Assembly: GCA_963678705.1 (NCBI GenBank)
Contig: OY783216.1
Coordinates: 5,704,001-5,768,000, forward strand
Direction of reading: 5' to 3'
DNA: 64,000 nucleotides
Source: Panorpa germanica
Lineage: Eukaryota > Arthropoda > Insecta > Mecoptera > Panorpidae
This document shows positions 49,556 through 61,900 of the stretch, piece after piece. Both the position numbers and the translations under genes were made by a program. The number at the start of each line of letters is the position of its first letter. Position 1 is the stretch's first letter. The notes under the pieces are model-generated. The model worked only from the letters and a program-made list of their open reading frames with translations. It had not been told where the DNA came from and did no database searches.

Positions 49556-49744
49556 ATGTGCGATTATGTGTTTTGTCGTTTCCGGTGCAATGAAGAATAT
49601 TGGCGCGATTTTATCAAGAGTTTCATTGCCGTCTTCATCGTTTTATCTGTAATAACAACGCTAATCGTTTTTGGAATTGCAGCATACAGAATCAAAGATA
49701 ACCATAACCTAACAGCAAAACTAGTTCGTTCTCCATTTCTATAA
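49556..49744 (+). CDS. Small membrane-protein ORF, 62 aa, unknown
   Basis: ATG at 49556 opens a 62-codon frame starting MCDYVFCRFRCNEEYWRDFI, with one clear hydrophobic segment at about residues 22-43 followed by a basic end. No family recognised. It lies between the two microexon genes. It has a hydrophilic, cysteine-containing start, a single transmembrane segment and more G+C than its surroundings, which speaks somewhat for coding. It could still be chance, since no splice or conservation evidence is available. Confidence 0.35.
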   Translation: MCDYVFCRFRCNEEYWRDFIKSFIAVFIVLSVITTLIVFGIAAYRIKDNHNLTAKLVRSPFL

Positions 49745-49798
49745 CACGACTAATGTAAGAAGTTATTTATGCACAGGGACGGACTGAGCGACTCAAAT

Positions 49799-49921
49799 AT
49801 GCCCCTGAAATTAAATATCATGTCAGTTGCATCTCTTATTAATATATTTGTATTTTTAGTTGTATTTTCGGTGTTCCTGTTCTACATTTCTTTAAGGATC
49901 AGCAGCTCAACGAATGATTAA
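49799..49921 (+). CDS. Small membrane-protein ORF, 40 aa, unknown
   Basis: ATG at 49799 opens a 40-codon frame, MPLKLNIMSVASLINIFV followed by a hydrophobic stretch ending FYISLRISSSTND. One transmembrane segment is predicted. It starts 54 bp after the 62-aa ORF, so both could sit on one transcript, as known for some insect micropeptides. Unproven. Confidence 0.3.
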   Translation: MPLKLNIMSVASLINIFVFLVVFSVFLFYISLRISSSTND

Positions 49922-51312
49922 AAGGAATAAGGTGCTTATTATATCGTTTATGGATTATCTGTACATGATAATTATTATTTGGGAAGCACCACGATATTTA
50001 AAACATCTTTTATAGATATGATTGAACGTGCAACAATATTTAAATAATTTAACATTAAATCTTCATTTAATTTTCTTATATAAGGAAAAATCATAATAAA
50101 ATAATACAAATTGAAGAAAGTTGTAGTTATAATTATTAATGAAATTTTATATTAAAAAATATTTAAAAAAAGTAACCGTATGTAATAGGTTTTTCATATT
50201 TTTCTCTACTACGTACACTACGTACGTTTCATACTTTCTCTACGAATATCGCACTTAATAACGATTAATGGGCTTGTGTCCTCATTTTTTAGTGGTCGAT
50301 TTTTCAATTGTTGATTGAAATTGATGTTAATAAATGTGTATTGGTGTGTCTATTTTATTAAATATCTAAATGTTGACGGAGATATAGCAATTAAAAGTTA
50401 AATTGTAGTTTTAGCGCTAGAGATGGTCGACCATATTTGTATGACGTGAAATACATTTTAACGTCAGTTATTTGTTGAGTAGGTCAGTGCTGTGGTAATG
50501 TTCTGTAGGTGTTGGTAGTCAAATAATCAAGTGAAGTCAAAGAATAGTAAGTTTTTGTTTTATTTAACTCTGCTAAGGCAGACATAATATTGAAATTTTA
50601 CTGTTCCTTGAAATAGCTGTAAATAATATTTGATATTTTGATATATATGCTAAATACATATAGCAGTGATTTATGAGCTGTAAGTTTGGTAACCTTACAT
50701 AAGGATTGTGATGTCACATGCAGTTGGAATGTGTACAACGATGAATCCCTTTAATAATTAAAGAGACAAAATGACTTTTTTAATTGTTAATATCTCTTAA
50801 CATATAAGGAGTTATTAAAAAATAATTGGACATTTGAGGTTCTAGTAACCCACTTTATTAATTTATAGTACACTTTTATAGAAATTAAGACATAGGACAC
50901 AGGCCCATTTCCTTTGTTAACTTTTGTTTTAATTATTTATTTCAGTGCATCAACTTTCGATAGTTATTAGCCCTATTTTTATACTTTATTTCTTATCAAA
51001 AACAATAGTCTTTGAACACAGCTCAGTTTATCTTTATTCATAACATGTACCACTTATATTAGATTGTAACTTTTACATTTACGACGTCTTAAAATGTGTA
51101 CAACTGTTCTAGTTGGATAATAAAACGCTATTTGAAATGACACCACAAGTTAGTTGAAATTTCACTTTGACAATTTATTATTACGATTACAATTTTCTAT
51201 TTGCAATATTGTTGAAAAGTATAAGAACATTTGATAAGAAGAATTACATTATAAGAATTTATGTTAATATATTTCTAAAGTAATGGAGAATTGGAAGGAG
51301 GTATCCGGAAAT
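49922..51312. other. Intergenic stretch downstream of microexon gene 2
   Basis: Holds MITE-A copy 8 and otherwise no recognisable gene. The 3'UTR of microexon gene 2 probably extends into it from the right. Confidence 0.5.
50267..50909 (-). repeat. MITE family A, copy 8
   Basis: AATGGGCTTGTGTCC at the left and GGACACAGGCCCATT at the right, ~643 bp, in the orientation opposite to copies 2 to 7. Full length. Confidence 0.92.
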
Positions 51313-51493
51313 CTGAAAATTAAATGTAATATTAATAATGATTTAATAAATTATGTAATCGTTATATAGCATTACTTACATTGATTAATATGTTTGTATT
51401 GTTAGACCCTGATTAAACAGCGGGCCAAGTTGGCTGCAATGAAGAGGACCAGTCCTATGATGAACTTGTTGGGGCTAATCATTGAAGCTAACT
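51313..51493 (-). CDS. Microexon gene 2, terminal coding exon and 3'UTR intron
   Basis: Coding part 51493-51402 after acceptor TTTTCAG. It reads, in phase 1, ELASMISPNKFIIGLVLF, then IAANLARCLIRV and the stop TAA (51404-51402). This is one hydrophobic segment followed by a short basic end, so a membrane anchor is more likely than GPI here. A probable 3'UTR intron (51379-51313, GTAAGT...TTTTCAG, 67 nt) begins 22 nt after the stop, the same arrangement as in gene 1. Confidence 0.82.
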
Positions 51494-52829
51494 CTGAAAA
51501 ATGAACACAAAAGTATTAATAGAAAAACTAATTAGTATTTAATGCATAGATTCAATAATCCTTGAATTATTGTCGACAAATCTATTTGTTTCCAGGCAAA
51601 AGAATTAATTTCACTTATAATAAACAAATAGATTTTTATTTCTTAGCAGAGCATTTCCAAATTTTGCAAAATATTCATCAAAAGTATTAGCTGTAGAAAG
51701 GCAATTACAAATTTTGTAAAAATTTTTATAACAATTTGATAAAATCGTTTACTTACCATCCACTTTTTATATAAAATAATATTATTTATGTAAATAAAAT
51801 TAACTACTATTTTTTAAATATGAAAGCGCATGATGTTTATTGACTCTAGCATTCCAAAGATGTTAAATATTCATTTAATTCTTCTTCTTTTTATAAGACT
51901 TTTGTTCATTACTCACTTGCTATTATTTTCACGTTTGGAAAAATAAATAATTTTCTATTTAATAGATGAGATTATACTGTCTATACATGTAGATGAATAT
52001 ATACTGCAATTACAACATACAAAAGAGACTATGGATGTTCGACAGATTGATATTTAGTATGATGATGTATGGAACAGAGATATGGGGATTGAAGGAGCAA
52101 GAGAAGTTGGAAAGAATACAGGAGAGATACATTAAATGGATACTAGGGCTGGACAGGTGCACCCCAGGATACATGGTCATGGAGGAGCTAACAAGGGATA
52201 AGATAAGAATTAAAGCAGATGAAAGAGCAATAAAATATGAGGAGAAAATGAGCAGTGCTGAAAGCAAAATTGTAAAGAAAATAAGGGAGGAAAGTATGAA
52301 GAAAGGGGGGGGGGGGGCGAAAAAAAAAATGGAGTATTTTGAAAGGAATGGAATGGCGATCGAGGAAGCAGAGAAAAGAAGAGAAGGAGGCGCAAGTGTG
52401 GAAGAGGAGCTAAGGAGAAGGAATAAGGAGATACAGCAACAGGAAAGATCGAGAAAAGCAATTACAATTCAAAATATAAAAGGATTTGGGAAAGTAATAT
52501 ACCTCAGTACTTAATAGCAAAGTTAGATTGGGAAATGAGGAAAAAGGAAACAGATACTGAGAAAGTAGGGATGAAAGAATGTGTAGAGTGTGCGGAATGA
52601 AGGACGAAACACTGGAGCACATTAAGTTTGATTGTAAGGAAAAAGTAGGGAGTGAGATGAATATTGGTCAGCTCTTAAAAGGGGGCAAGGAAGGGAACAG
52701 ATGGATGGCAGAAATAACTAGAAGAAGAAAGGCTGAAGCTATTTAAATCTTTTTAAAATGTGCAAAACCATGTATTTTCTTTTAGATATTAGGAGAATTG
52801 AGGTTTCTGTTTTTGGTTCTGGTAGAAGG

Positions 52830-52873
<44 letters not shown>

Positions 52874-52877
52874 CAAT

Positions 52878-52923
<46 letters not shown>

Positions 52924-55900
52924 AGGATTAAAATGTATTGTACTAAGGCAGAAGAATGTAATGCCGAAAGGTAAAACGTTAAATAAATAAATAATAATAA
53001 TAATATACTGTAATTTGTTTATAATATTCAATTTATGTGTATAATTCTTACCACCTATAATTAGTCATTTTAAGTTATTTACTATCTACTAATAATTAAT
53101 TTTTGAAACAGATTCATGGGTGCCGAAAGGAGTGTGCAAATTTTTAATAATCAAGTCACCGTTTGAATAAAAAGTAAAGGCGCCTAAGTTGTTATCCAAA
53201 TTTGTTCAGTGACCACTATTCCTATGAACACCTGATACAGATGACCCCATGTGAAAGTAATCCTCTCGGCGCCCATGAGTAGTTTGTTTAAAAGAAAATG
53301 CTGTTCAACCAACAAGTATTTGCCAACACATTCATGAAATCATTGTATTAGACTTCCTATAATGCTTTGGAATCAATGTATTACAATTTCAAATTATAGT
53401 AATTAAATGCTTACATTCTTAATTATACAAATATATTAATTTTATTTAAAATACGTGTCAAATCAATTTATAATTGATTCATCTACTAATACATATTTTA
53501 TATATTGCAACGACATGAAGTTCGTAACTTACCAGCTGTTTTGGAGATAATATTTATTGCAAGATTATTTTAATTGATAACACGAATATTTGCTAAAAGA
53601 AATACAAAGTGCTGAATAATACTGATCGTTACACATAAAATTAATTATATCAAGTTAAACCTTGGTTTTCTTACCGCCTATTTTTTTAAATATGAACATG
53701 TTATAAGTTATTTTACTATTCATTTCATTTTCTTATTAATTTGATTTTTTCAATCAAATAAAAAGTTTTGATGTTCATTGGTTTCAAATAAAATCTTAAA
53801 TATATGTAACTGTGTTTAGTTAAATAAAAAATATTTTTAGAAAAAATTTCGAAGCATCCAAGCACTTGGGTATTTTTATTTTATATGTATAAACTCACCC
53901 CCTGTATTTAAAAATAAGTTCAAGCTGTAGCAATTCTGATTTCCTATTAATAAATGATTTTATATAAAAGAAAATATGATAAAAAATATCTTACATCCTT
54001 TAAAAAGAAATTTTAATTTATATTTCATTTTGTTTAACACACATAAATTTCTTACTTTAAATTTTCTTTGATCTTTTTTACAACTTACCGTCTTTAAAAC
54101 CATCATAGTTTATGTTTTATTAAGTTGCACATTATTATTGCATTATTAAATAAATGTTGTTTTAGGGGAAACTAATTGATAATGCCATAATTATTAATAA
54201 GAAATTACCTGCTGCGTTTATTGATTTGAAAATTACCAGAATAATGGAAGAAACAAAACGATATAATATTAAGAATTAGTTGGAAGAAAGGGATTAAATT
54301 CTATTTCAATTGATACATTTCTATTTTACAATATTTGTTATAAATACCACCTATATAGATTCACAAATCATAGTAAGATAAATTTAACAAAGTATTAATA
54401 GACTACAAATAATAGAAGTACGTACAAACTGGGAAAGTAAATAATTATTGTTATTGAATGCAAATTTTATGAGATGGGTAAAGGAATTCATTTTAATTTA
54501 TTTTATTACTGCCTGTACATTTAACAATTAATATAATTAAAATAAAAATTGCAATAAAATAATTACGAAATTATTTATCAAAATTGATATATTTACAATC
54601 TGTAATTACAAAATGTGTAGAAAACGTTTTTATTTTCGTTTTAATAGATTATTACGTAAAAGTTATGTAGAATTTATTAAAACAATTACTGTTGCATGTC
54701 TTAAACAGGTAATAATTAAAGAGGAAAAGTACCTGGTTCAAATTACTCGATTTGAAAAAAATAAATAAATATAATAGAAAACATATTTGCTTACTAGCTG
54801 TAAAATAGAAAAGAAATTTTGATTATTATTTTGTATCCTTCACTAATGAAATAAATTAAATATATTGTCCCTTTTTCGAATCAAATATAATAAATTAATC
54901 AAACTTTTATTATAATTACTATTTTATTATAAAACTTGTTGAATGAATTCGTACAAACCACAAAGGATACAAAGGATATCTACGCACTAATGTGTACGGA
55001 ACTGTGACACGCTATGTAATAATAATTATGAGAAACTTACTATCTATTAATGGGTTGATTTATACGGCTCTTATAACATCTTTTAAGCATGAGTCACCAC
55101 CGAACTCTCGTAATGTAAACTATATAAATATTTTAAAGTATATATCATTGTAATGTTACTTACAATCTATAGAAAAACAATAATAGAAATAGAAAAACAA
55201 TAAACATATAAAACTTTTAATGAAGCTCATAAAATAAAATTAGATTTAATTATCAGAGCTGCATATCATAATCAACAAATTGTTACTAACCAGCTGCATG
55301 TCATGTAATAGAGGAACAAAACCAAATAAAAAACACATTTCGTTATCTTTTTTTGTACATTTACGTACGAGAATAATCAATGGGCTTGTGTCCTCATTTT
55401 TTAGTGGTCGATTTTTGAATTGTTAATTGAAGTTGATGTTAATAAATGTGTATTGGCGTGTCTATTTTATTAAATATCTAAATGTTGACGGAGATATAGC
55501 AATTAAAAATTTAAATTGTAGTTTTAGCGCTAGAAATAGTCGGCCATTTGTATGACGTTAAATGCATTGTATAGGTCAGTTATTTGTTAATTAGGTCAGT
55601 GCTGTGGTAATGTTTTGTAGCTGTTGGTAGTCGAAATAATCAAGTCAAGTCAAAGAATAATAAGTTTTTATTTTATTTAACCCTGCTAAGGCAGACATAA
55701 TATTGAAATTTTATTGTTCCTTGAAATAGCTGTAAATAATATTTGATATTTTGATATATAAATACATATAGCAGAGATTTATGAGCTGTAAGGTTGGTAA
55801 CCTTACACAAGGATTGTGATGTCACATGCACTTGAAAAGTGTACAACGTTGAATCCCGTTTATAGAAATTAAGACACAAGCCCATTATTTAGACAAAGTA

Positions 55901-58900
55901 AAAGATTATTTAACTTACACACTAAAAAGTTGTAACATATATTTGATTAATAATTAATTGAACACGTATTTATAACAGTTAATTAGTAGTGATTAACTTA
56001 CAAGCTGATTAATAACAAAAACATGAAATGAAAATAGGAACTGTGATACAAAAGAAGAACAATGACAGATGACATAATTTACGTACCTTCCACTATTTTT
56101 TAAATTGAAATAAATTACAAACAAAAATACAATTAGTCCAAAGTTACAATACTATTTTAAAACTAATTCTTTGGACATTTCACGTCACATAAGAAGAATT
56201 ATGTTTCGTTTTTTTATACTGTTTTTGTTTTAGTTTTAATAGTCGTTTACAAGTTTTATATTTGTTGTTTTAGAAGTATACACTCACCTTCTAAAAATAT
56301 AAATCACACGAAAAGTTACATTTATTGAATTTGTTCGGCCATGGTATATATATTATGTAAAATTACTTACTATCTATGTATTATCCAACGTAAGAGTATA
56401 ACCAAATTGAAACAGAAAAAAATAATTATTAGTTTCTTGTCAACTAAATAAATCACATATCAATAAAACGAAGTACAACGCTGGAAAGAATTCGTTTATC
56501 TCTTTTAAACGAACAACACTGTAATGGCATTCCATTATCAGAAAGTTTCAGAGACTTTGACTTCATTTTAATTCGTAAAGAGTTCGGGTTGAAATGTATA
56601 AACGAATCCTGTGACGAATCATAAAATGCGCTGCAAAAGTAGTCCTTATGCTAATAAAATACAACATTTACCGGCTGGATTATATATATAATAGAACAAT
56701 GCAGATAATAATTTTATAGGTTATAATTTCCAATATTCAATACGAAATTTTTTTAGTGTCTCGAAGGAAATTATGAATAAAGATTATGGCTAACTTACGA
56801 CCTGTGTATAATAAACAAAGTAGTTTTTTGTTCATTATTATTATACATCACCTTACAAATGATATTACTAGATACTAGTATGTAAATTATGTTGCAAACT
56901 GATTAGGCGCAATGAAATTGCTGTGACGTCATTGAATTTAACAAATCATTTACAATATATATTATAATATATACGTACAAACTGTTATTAATATAAAAGA
57001 AACGATGCTGTAACCAGAAGACATCAGGGGAGACCGATTGTCTATAAAAAATAGTTAGGCAACATCTGCAGAATTGTAAATTAAATAAATTTAGCGACAC
57101 AAAATGTCGACCAGTGTCTACAAAGGCCACAGTGCATAAACTGGTGAATGGTAGCGAATATTACAGAATTGAAATAGATGAAACTTTCTTATAAATAACA
57201 TTACACTGAATAACTCACCTTCTACAAAACCACACATATGAATGAGAAATGAAAAGTGTTAGAAGAATGTGAAGTATTCAAAATTTTCATAGCAAGATTT
57301 CACCAACTTCTTACCGACTATAAAAGCAAAAGTTACAGATAAGAAATGCACGTTTATAAATTTGAAGTAAATTCTATTTTTGTGTTTTTTTTTTTAAATA
57401 TTTTCAAGGAAAACGAAGCTTAATTTTAATGCAATAAAATTTGTATAGGTTTTTGAAAGTTTTACACTTACAGCCTTTTATATTTAGAAAATATATTTAT
57501 TTAGTTTTATTAAAACAAGAGTGTTAAATTTCTTAGTATTTATTTTCTATTTAGTTGATTTCGCGTCATTATCATATGTTTCTTAAAGTTTGTTGGAGAG
57601 AAGAACACAATATAAAAGAAAAGAAAGATATACTTTTAATTTTACTTACAGACTTTAAAAAAAATTTAATTTTCGTTTATTATTTATATTTATTATGTAG
57701 AAAATTTGAAGTTCTTTTTTAGTTTTCTTAAAGTTTCTATTTAAAATAAATTTCCATGAGTTTTCTATAATGCAATTTTAGACTACGCGTTATAGAGAGT
57801 CTACTGTACAAACACATATGTAAAAGCATAAGCTTGGTTCTTTGAAAAAGTACATACCGTCTAAATAATTACAACATTTTGCAAATATAATATTTGATAA
57901 CCTTTTATATACTCGTGCGCTAAGTTCTTCCTAAGATTTAGTTTTTAATCATTTAGCGATTTCTATACAACAAAAAATGTTGCACTTATTTTGCACTTTA
58001 AATTGATGACTTATTAATGTTATGTATTTTGATAACAATATGAAAATCTGATAATGTCCTTTCTACTGGCTGATCAAAACGAAGTGTAAAACGAGGGTAA
58101 CATTTTTATGATTAAAGAACGCCATAAATAACAAGAATATGAACTTTACAACTATTATTAGTTATAGCAGTATTATACATACCGTCTGGATTTAGTAACA
58201 ATATTCAAGTGGCAATAATCCAAGTGTTAAAATGAAATATTTGTATATTAAAATATACTGCATATAAATAATACGGAGCCACCCGAGAAAAACTATAATA
58301 GTATAATAATAAATATATAAATAATAAAAAGAAGCCCCCACACAAAATATTATTCAAAATTTAACTATAAGTTATTAAACAACTAGATGGGTTTTCTTTG
58401 TTTTCATTTATAACGATCTGGTTTTTGTGTCTAATTTTTCTCACTTCATAAACTAAACTAAAATTACAAAAAGTCAAAAAGTAAATTAATGACAAAGTGT
58501 ATGAACTCACTGGCTGTTTGTAACAAAATAAAAAAACTGAGAAACCTAATTCATTAGAATTCTTTTATCACAATTTTAAAATAAGATTTTTCTTAAAATT
58601 TCTAGTTTTGTTTGAACATCATAATATACTTTGTACTTACTAGCTGTTATGTAAGATAGATATAGTATATATATAACTAATTTGAATTCACAATTTTTGT
58701 AGGTCTCTTTTATTTAAAATACTTACCCACTATAAATACATCATTATAAAGCGTAAAGAAGGTCTTGTCAATAATCATTTTTCTACAACAGTTTTTAAGT
58801 TTCACGGACACTCATTTTGTTGTAATGAGTGTAATATGCTATACAAAAAGTTGTACTAGTTATGTATAGAAAGATGATAAAATATATTTAATTTAGTTGA

Positions 58901-61900
58901 GCTAACAAAAGCTTTTGCTTACAATCTGTTACATAAAAATGCCGTTACAATATAATACATGGTATAGGTATTGACAACGTATATTTTTTAGAGATAAGTT
59001 TATATAAAAAATGTAAAACTTACATTCTATTTATGTAATATATATAGAAACTATTCGTTAACTTTGCCATATTGCAGTTAGGACATGTTACATGTAGCTC
59101 TTTACTTACTGACTGTTACACAAACAAAAATGTGGATTAGATTAAATAAACTTATAAAGAAAATACAAAAAATTATTTAAATAATAAAACTCACTTTCTG
59201 TAAACAAAAATATATTTTTTCATTTATCAGTATTTCTTATCAACAAAATCTAGCCTAGTTAGTGTAAGCAATATAATTAATTTTCAGTTTACATTGATAA
59301 ATTCATCACTGTAAAGAATTGAAGTAGAGAAGGTAACGGATTTGTTAATTCTAATTATAAGATGAGTTTGAAATTGAAGTGCTTACCATCTAGTAATAAC
59401 AAATAAAATATTATTATTATTAATATAAATATTAACACAAGAATTTATGTGATTTAATCAAATCACTTATAAAAATTCTTACTTTCTGCATTGAATAATA
59501 AAATAATGAGATTCTGACACAAATGAGATTCTTAGGATAATTATCGATCTAAAAGCCTCATGGGTAGATTTTTTGTGTAACTATAAAAGATATTTTTATC
59601 TAATTATCCTAAAAATTTGAAGTCAATTTACTGTTTCAGATTTAAGATAAATTTGATCGAATCATTTGCATGCAGAGCAATACGTAAATTTTTCAATAAA
59701 AAAATAATCGAGATATTTTTTGCGAATGTATAAATAAAACTAAAAATTCGGTTTTGTACAGTGCGAGAAATGTCAATCCAATTTAAAAATGAAATTCAAA
59801 TTTGTAATGAAATCATCCACATAAAACAGACATCGCTTTGCTGGTATCTGCATATGTTTTCATGGCTCGTACGGAATACGTAGACTACCTAAAGACCTAT
59901 TAACCTACCATCTGATAATCACAACAATAGTAAGTAATAACAACCAAAGGAAATTAAAAAAACACATATAATAAATTCATTAAATATACAAAAGAAAATG
60001 CTTATTAGTGATCTAAAATAAGTAAATCCATTGCAAGAAGTTTGTAAATTTTTGAGTTAAAATATTTGTATTGTGTTTTGTTGATGAGATATATGTTCTA
60101 AGACTTACAGCCTGTATTGTATTAATTATAAGATAGTAGGTCGGAAACACTTCATCCGCTTATGAAGAGACTTCGAAGATAACTAACGTTTGGAACTAGA
60201 AAATATAAATTCTCTACCAGATATTTCACTTACATACTGTTTTTATTTATATAATAATAATAAATATGTAAAAGAAATTACACTAACTGTGAAACGCACA
60301 GCTTAATTTACAAATTCCAAATTTTGTTTGAATTTTCTTCAAAGAGAACTTCTCATTATTATATTTCCAATATATACGTTAAGTATTTAGATACTTTTAT
60401 TATATTAAAAACGTATCTATTATTACTATCTGTATTTGAAACTGTATTACATACCACCTTTTTATTGTTTAAATAGAAAATAATATTGCTTGCATTACTT
60501 TAAAAACATTTTATTAAAAAAAAGATATCAATGTGTTAATGCATAAATAACGCAGATATTTAAAAGGAATGTTTAGTTTTAAAATCAGCGTAAAAAACTA
60601 CACTAAAAAATATATTTAATAGTTTTTCTTTTTTCGAAAATTGTTATATTATGCAAACGATATATGTACTTACAAGCTGTTTGTAGTAGTATATATATAT
60701 AGTTTTTAGAAATATTCGCTCTATGCCTGCTTACTGTATTTATACTACTTAAACATATGTTTCTACTTACGAGGATATCCTAAAAAAGAAAAATAACAAA
60801 TCAATCAAAATCTATTCTATTTTATATATCTTTTATTATTACAAAAACATTACGTAAAATAGCTGCCTACCTCCTGTGTCATGGGAAAATGTCAAATTGA
60901 GTAAATAATAAGGTGTTCAACACCATACTTTATTTTAAATATGATTGCTTATTTTAAGTACTCAATAAAGCAATCAATATTAAATTGAACTACTCACCAA
61001 CTATTGAAAATTAGGATTAAAATGATCATTTATAAATATGTATTTATTTTCTTATATAGCAAAGTAAAATACGTTAAAAATCACGTTTTTTAAACATTTC
61101 CAGTAAATTGTTTTTTTGTAACTTATCTTATTTCACAAGATACAATTTTATTTGATTTCTAATGGATAAAATTCGAAAAGAAGGACTTCGAAGCGGGAAG
61201 AAGAATAAACATATAATGGTAGAAAGAGGAAGAATGGGTAAAGTGGAGCGAAAGTGAAAGAAAGAATGTGACTAAAACAAAACTGAGAGAATTTCAAAAT
61301 CTGGTGGAAAATTAAGCTAAGGAGAAGATGGCTTTTAGAAAGAGTGGTAGACATAGTAAATATATAGACATAGTGAAATAAATGATAGACAAAGAGAACT
61401 AAATTTGGAGGATGTGGAGAAACACTACGAACAGTTAGAGAAACGTGCATGTAAAATAGAATGAGAGAGTGAGAGAGAGAGATAATAGAGACACAAACGA
61501 AACAGGGAAAAGCTACAACATGTGACGGAGGAAAAATATAAGCAAAGAGGAGAAATAGAGGGTAAGAGATAGAGAAAATAGGGTGAGTATTGAATTATTT
61601 CTATGAATGATAACTTACGATCTTTATTTGCACAATGTTATGATAGCACCAATGAAAAGTAAAATAAATGTTTAATTATATTACACAGCTTGTTTTTACA
61701 GTGTATTCAAATGAACATTTATGTATCAGTTACATTATATTTTATTCAGTATGTTACATGATAATTACCGGCTGTGTTATTTTTTTAATTATTATAAAAC
61801 AAAGAACATCAACATTTTCTAAATTATATCTTAGTTTACTATTATTTTGACGTACAGCCTGGTTCATTATTTCACAGATACCATTATTAACAATATATTT

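Noticed and set aside
58067..58069. CCA microexon on the minus strand (donor GTAGAA)
   Set aside because: Fits the frame but the donor is weak; kept only as a candidate and not counted.
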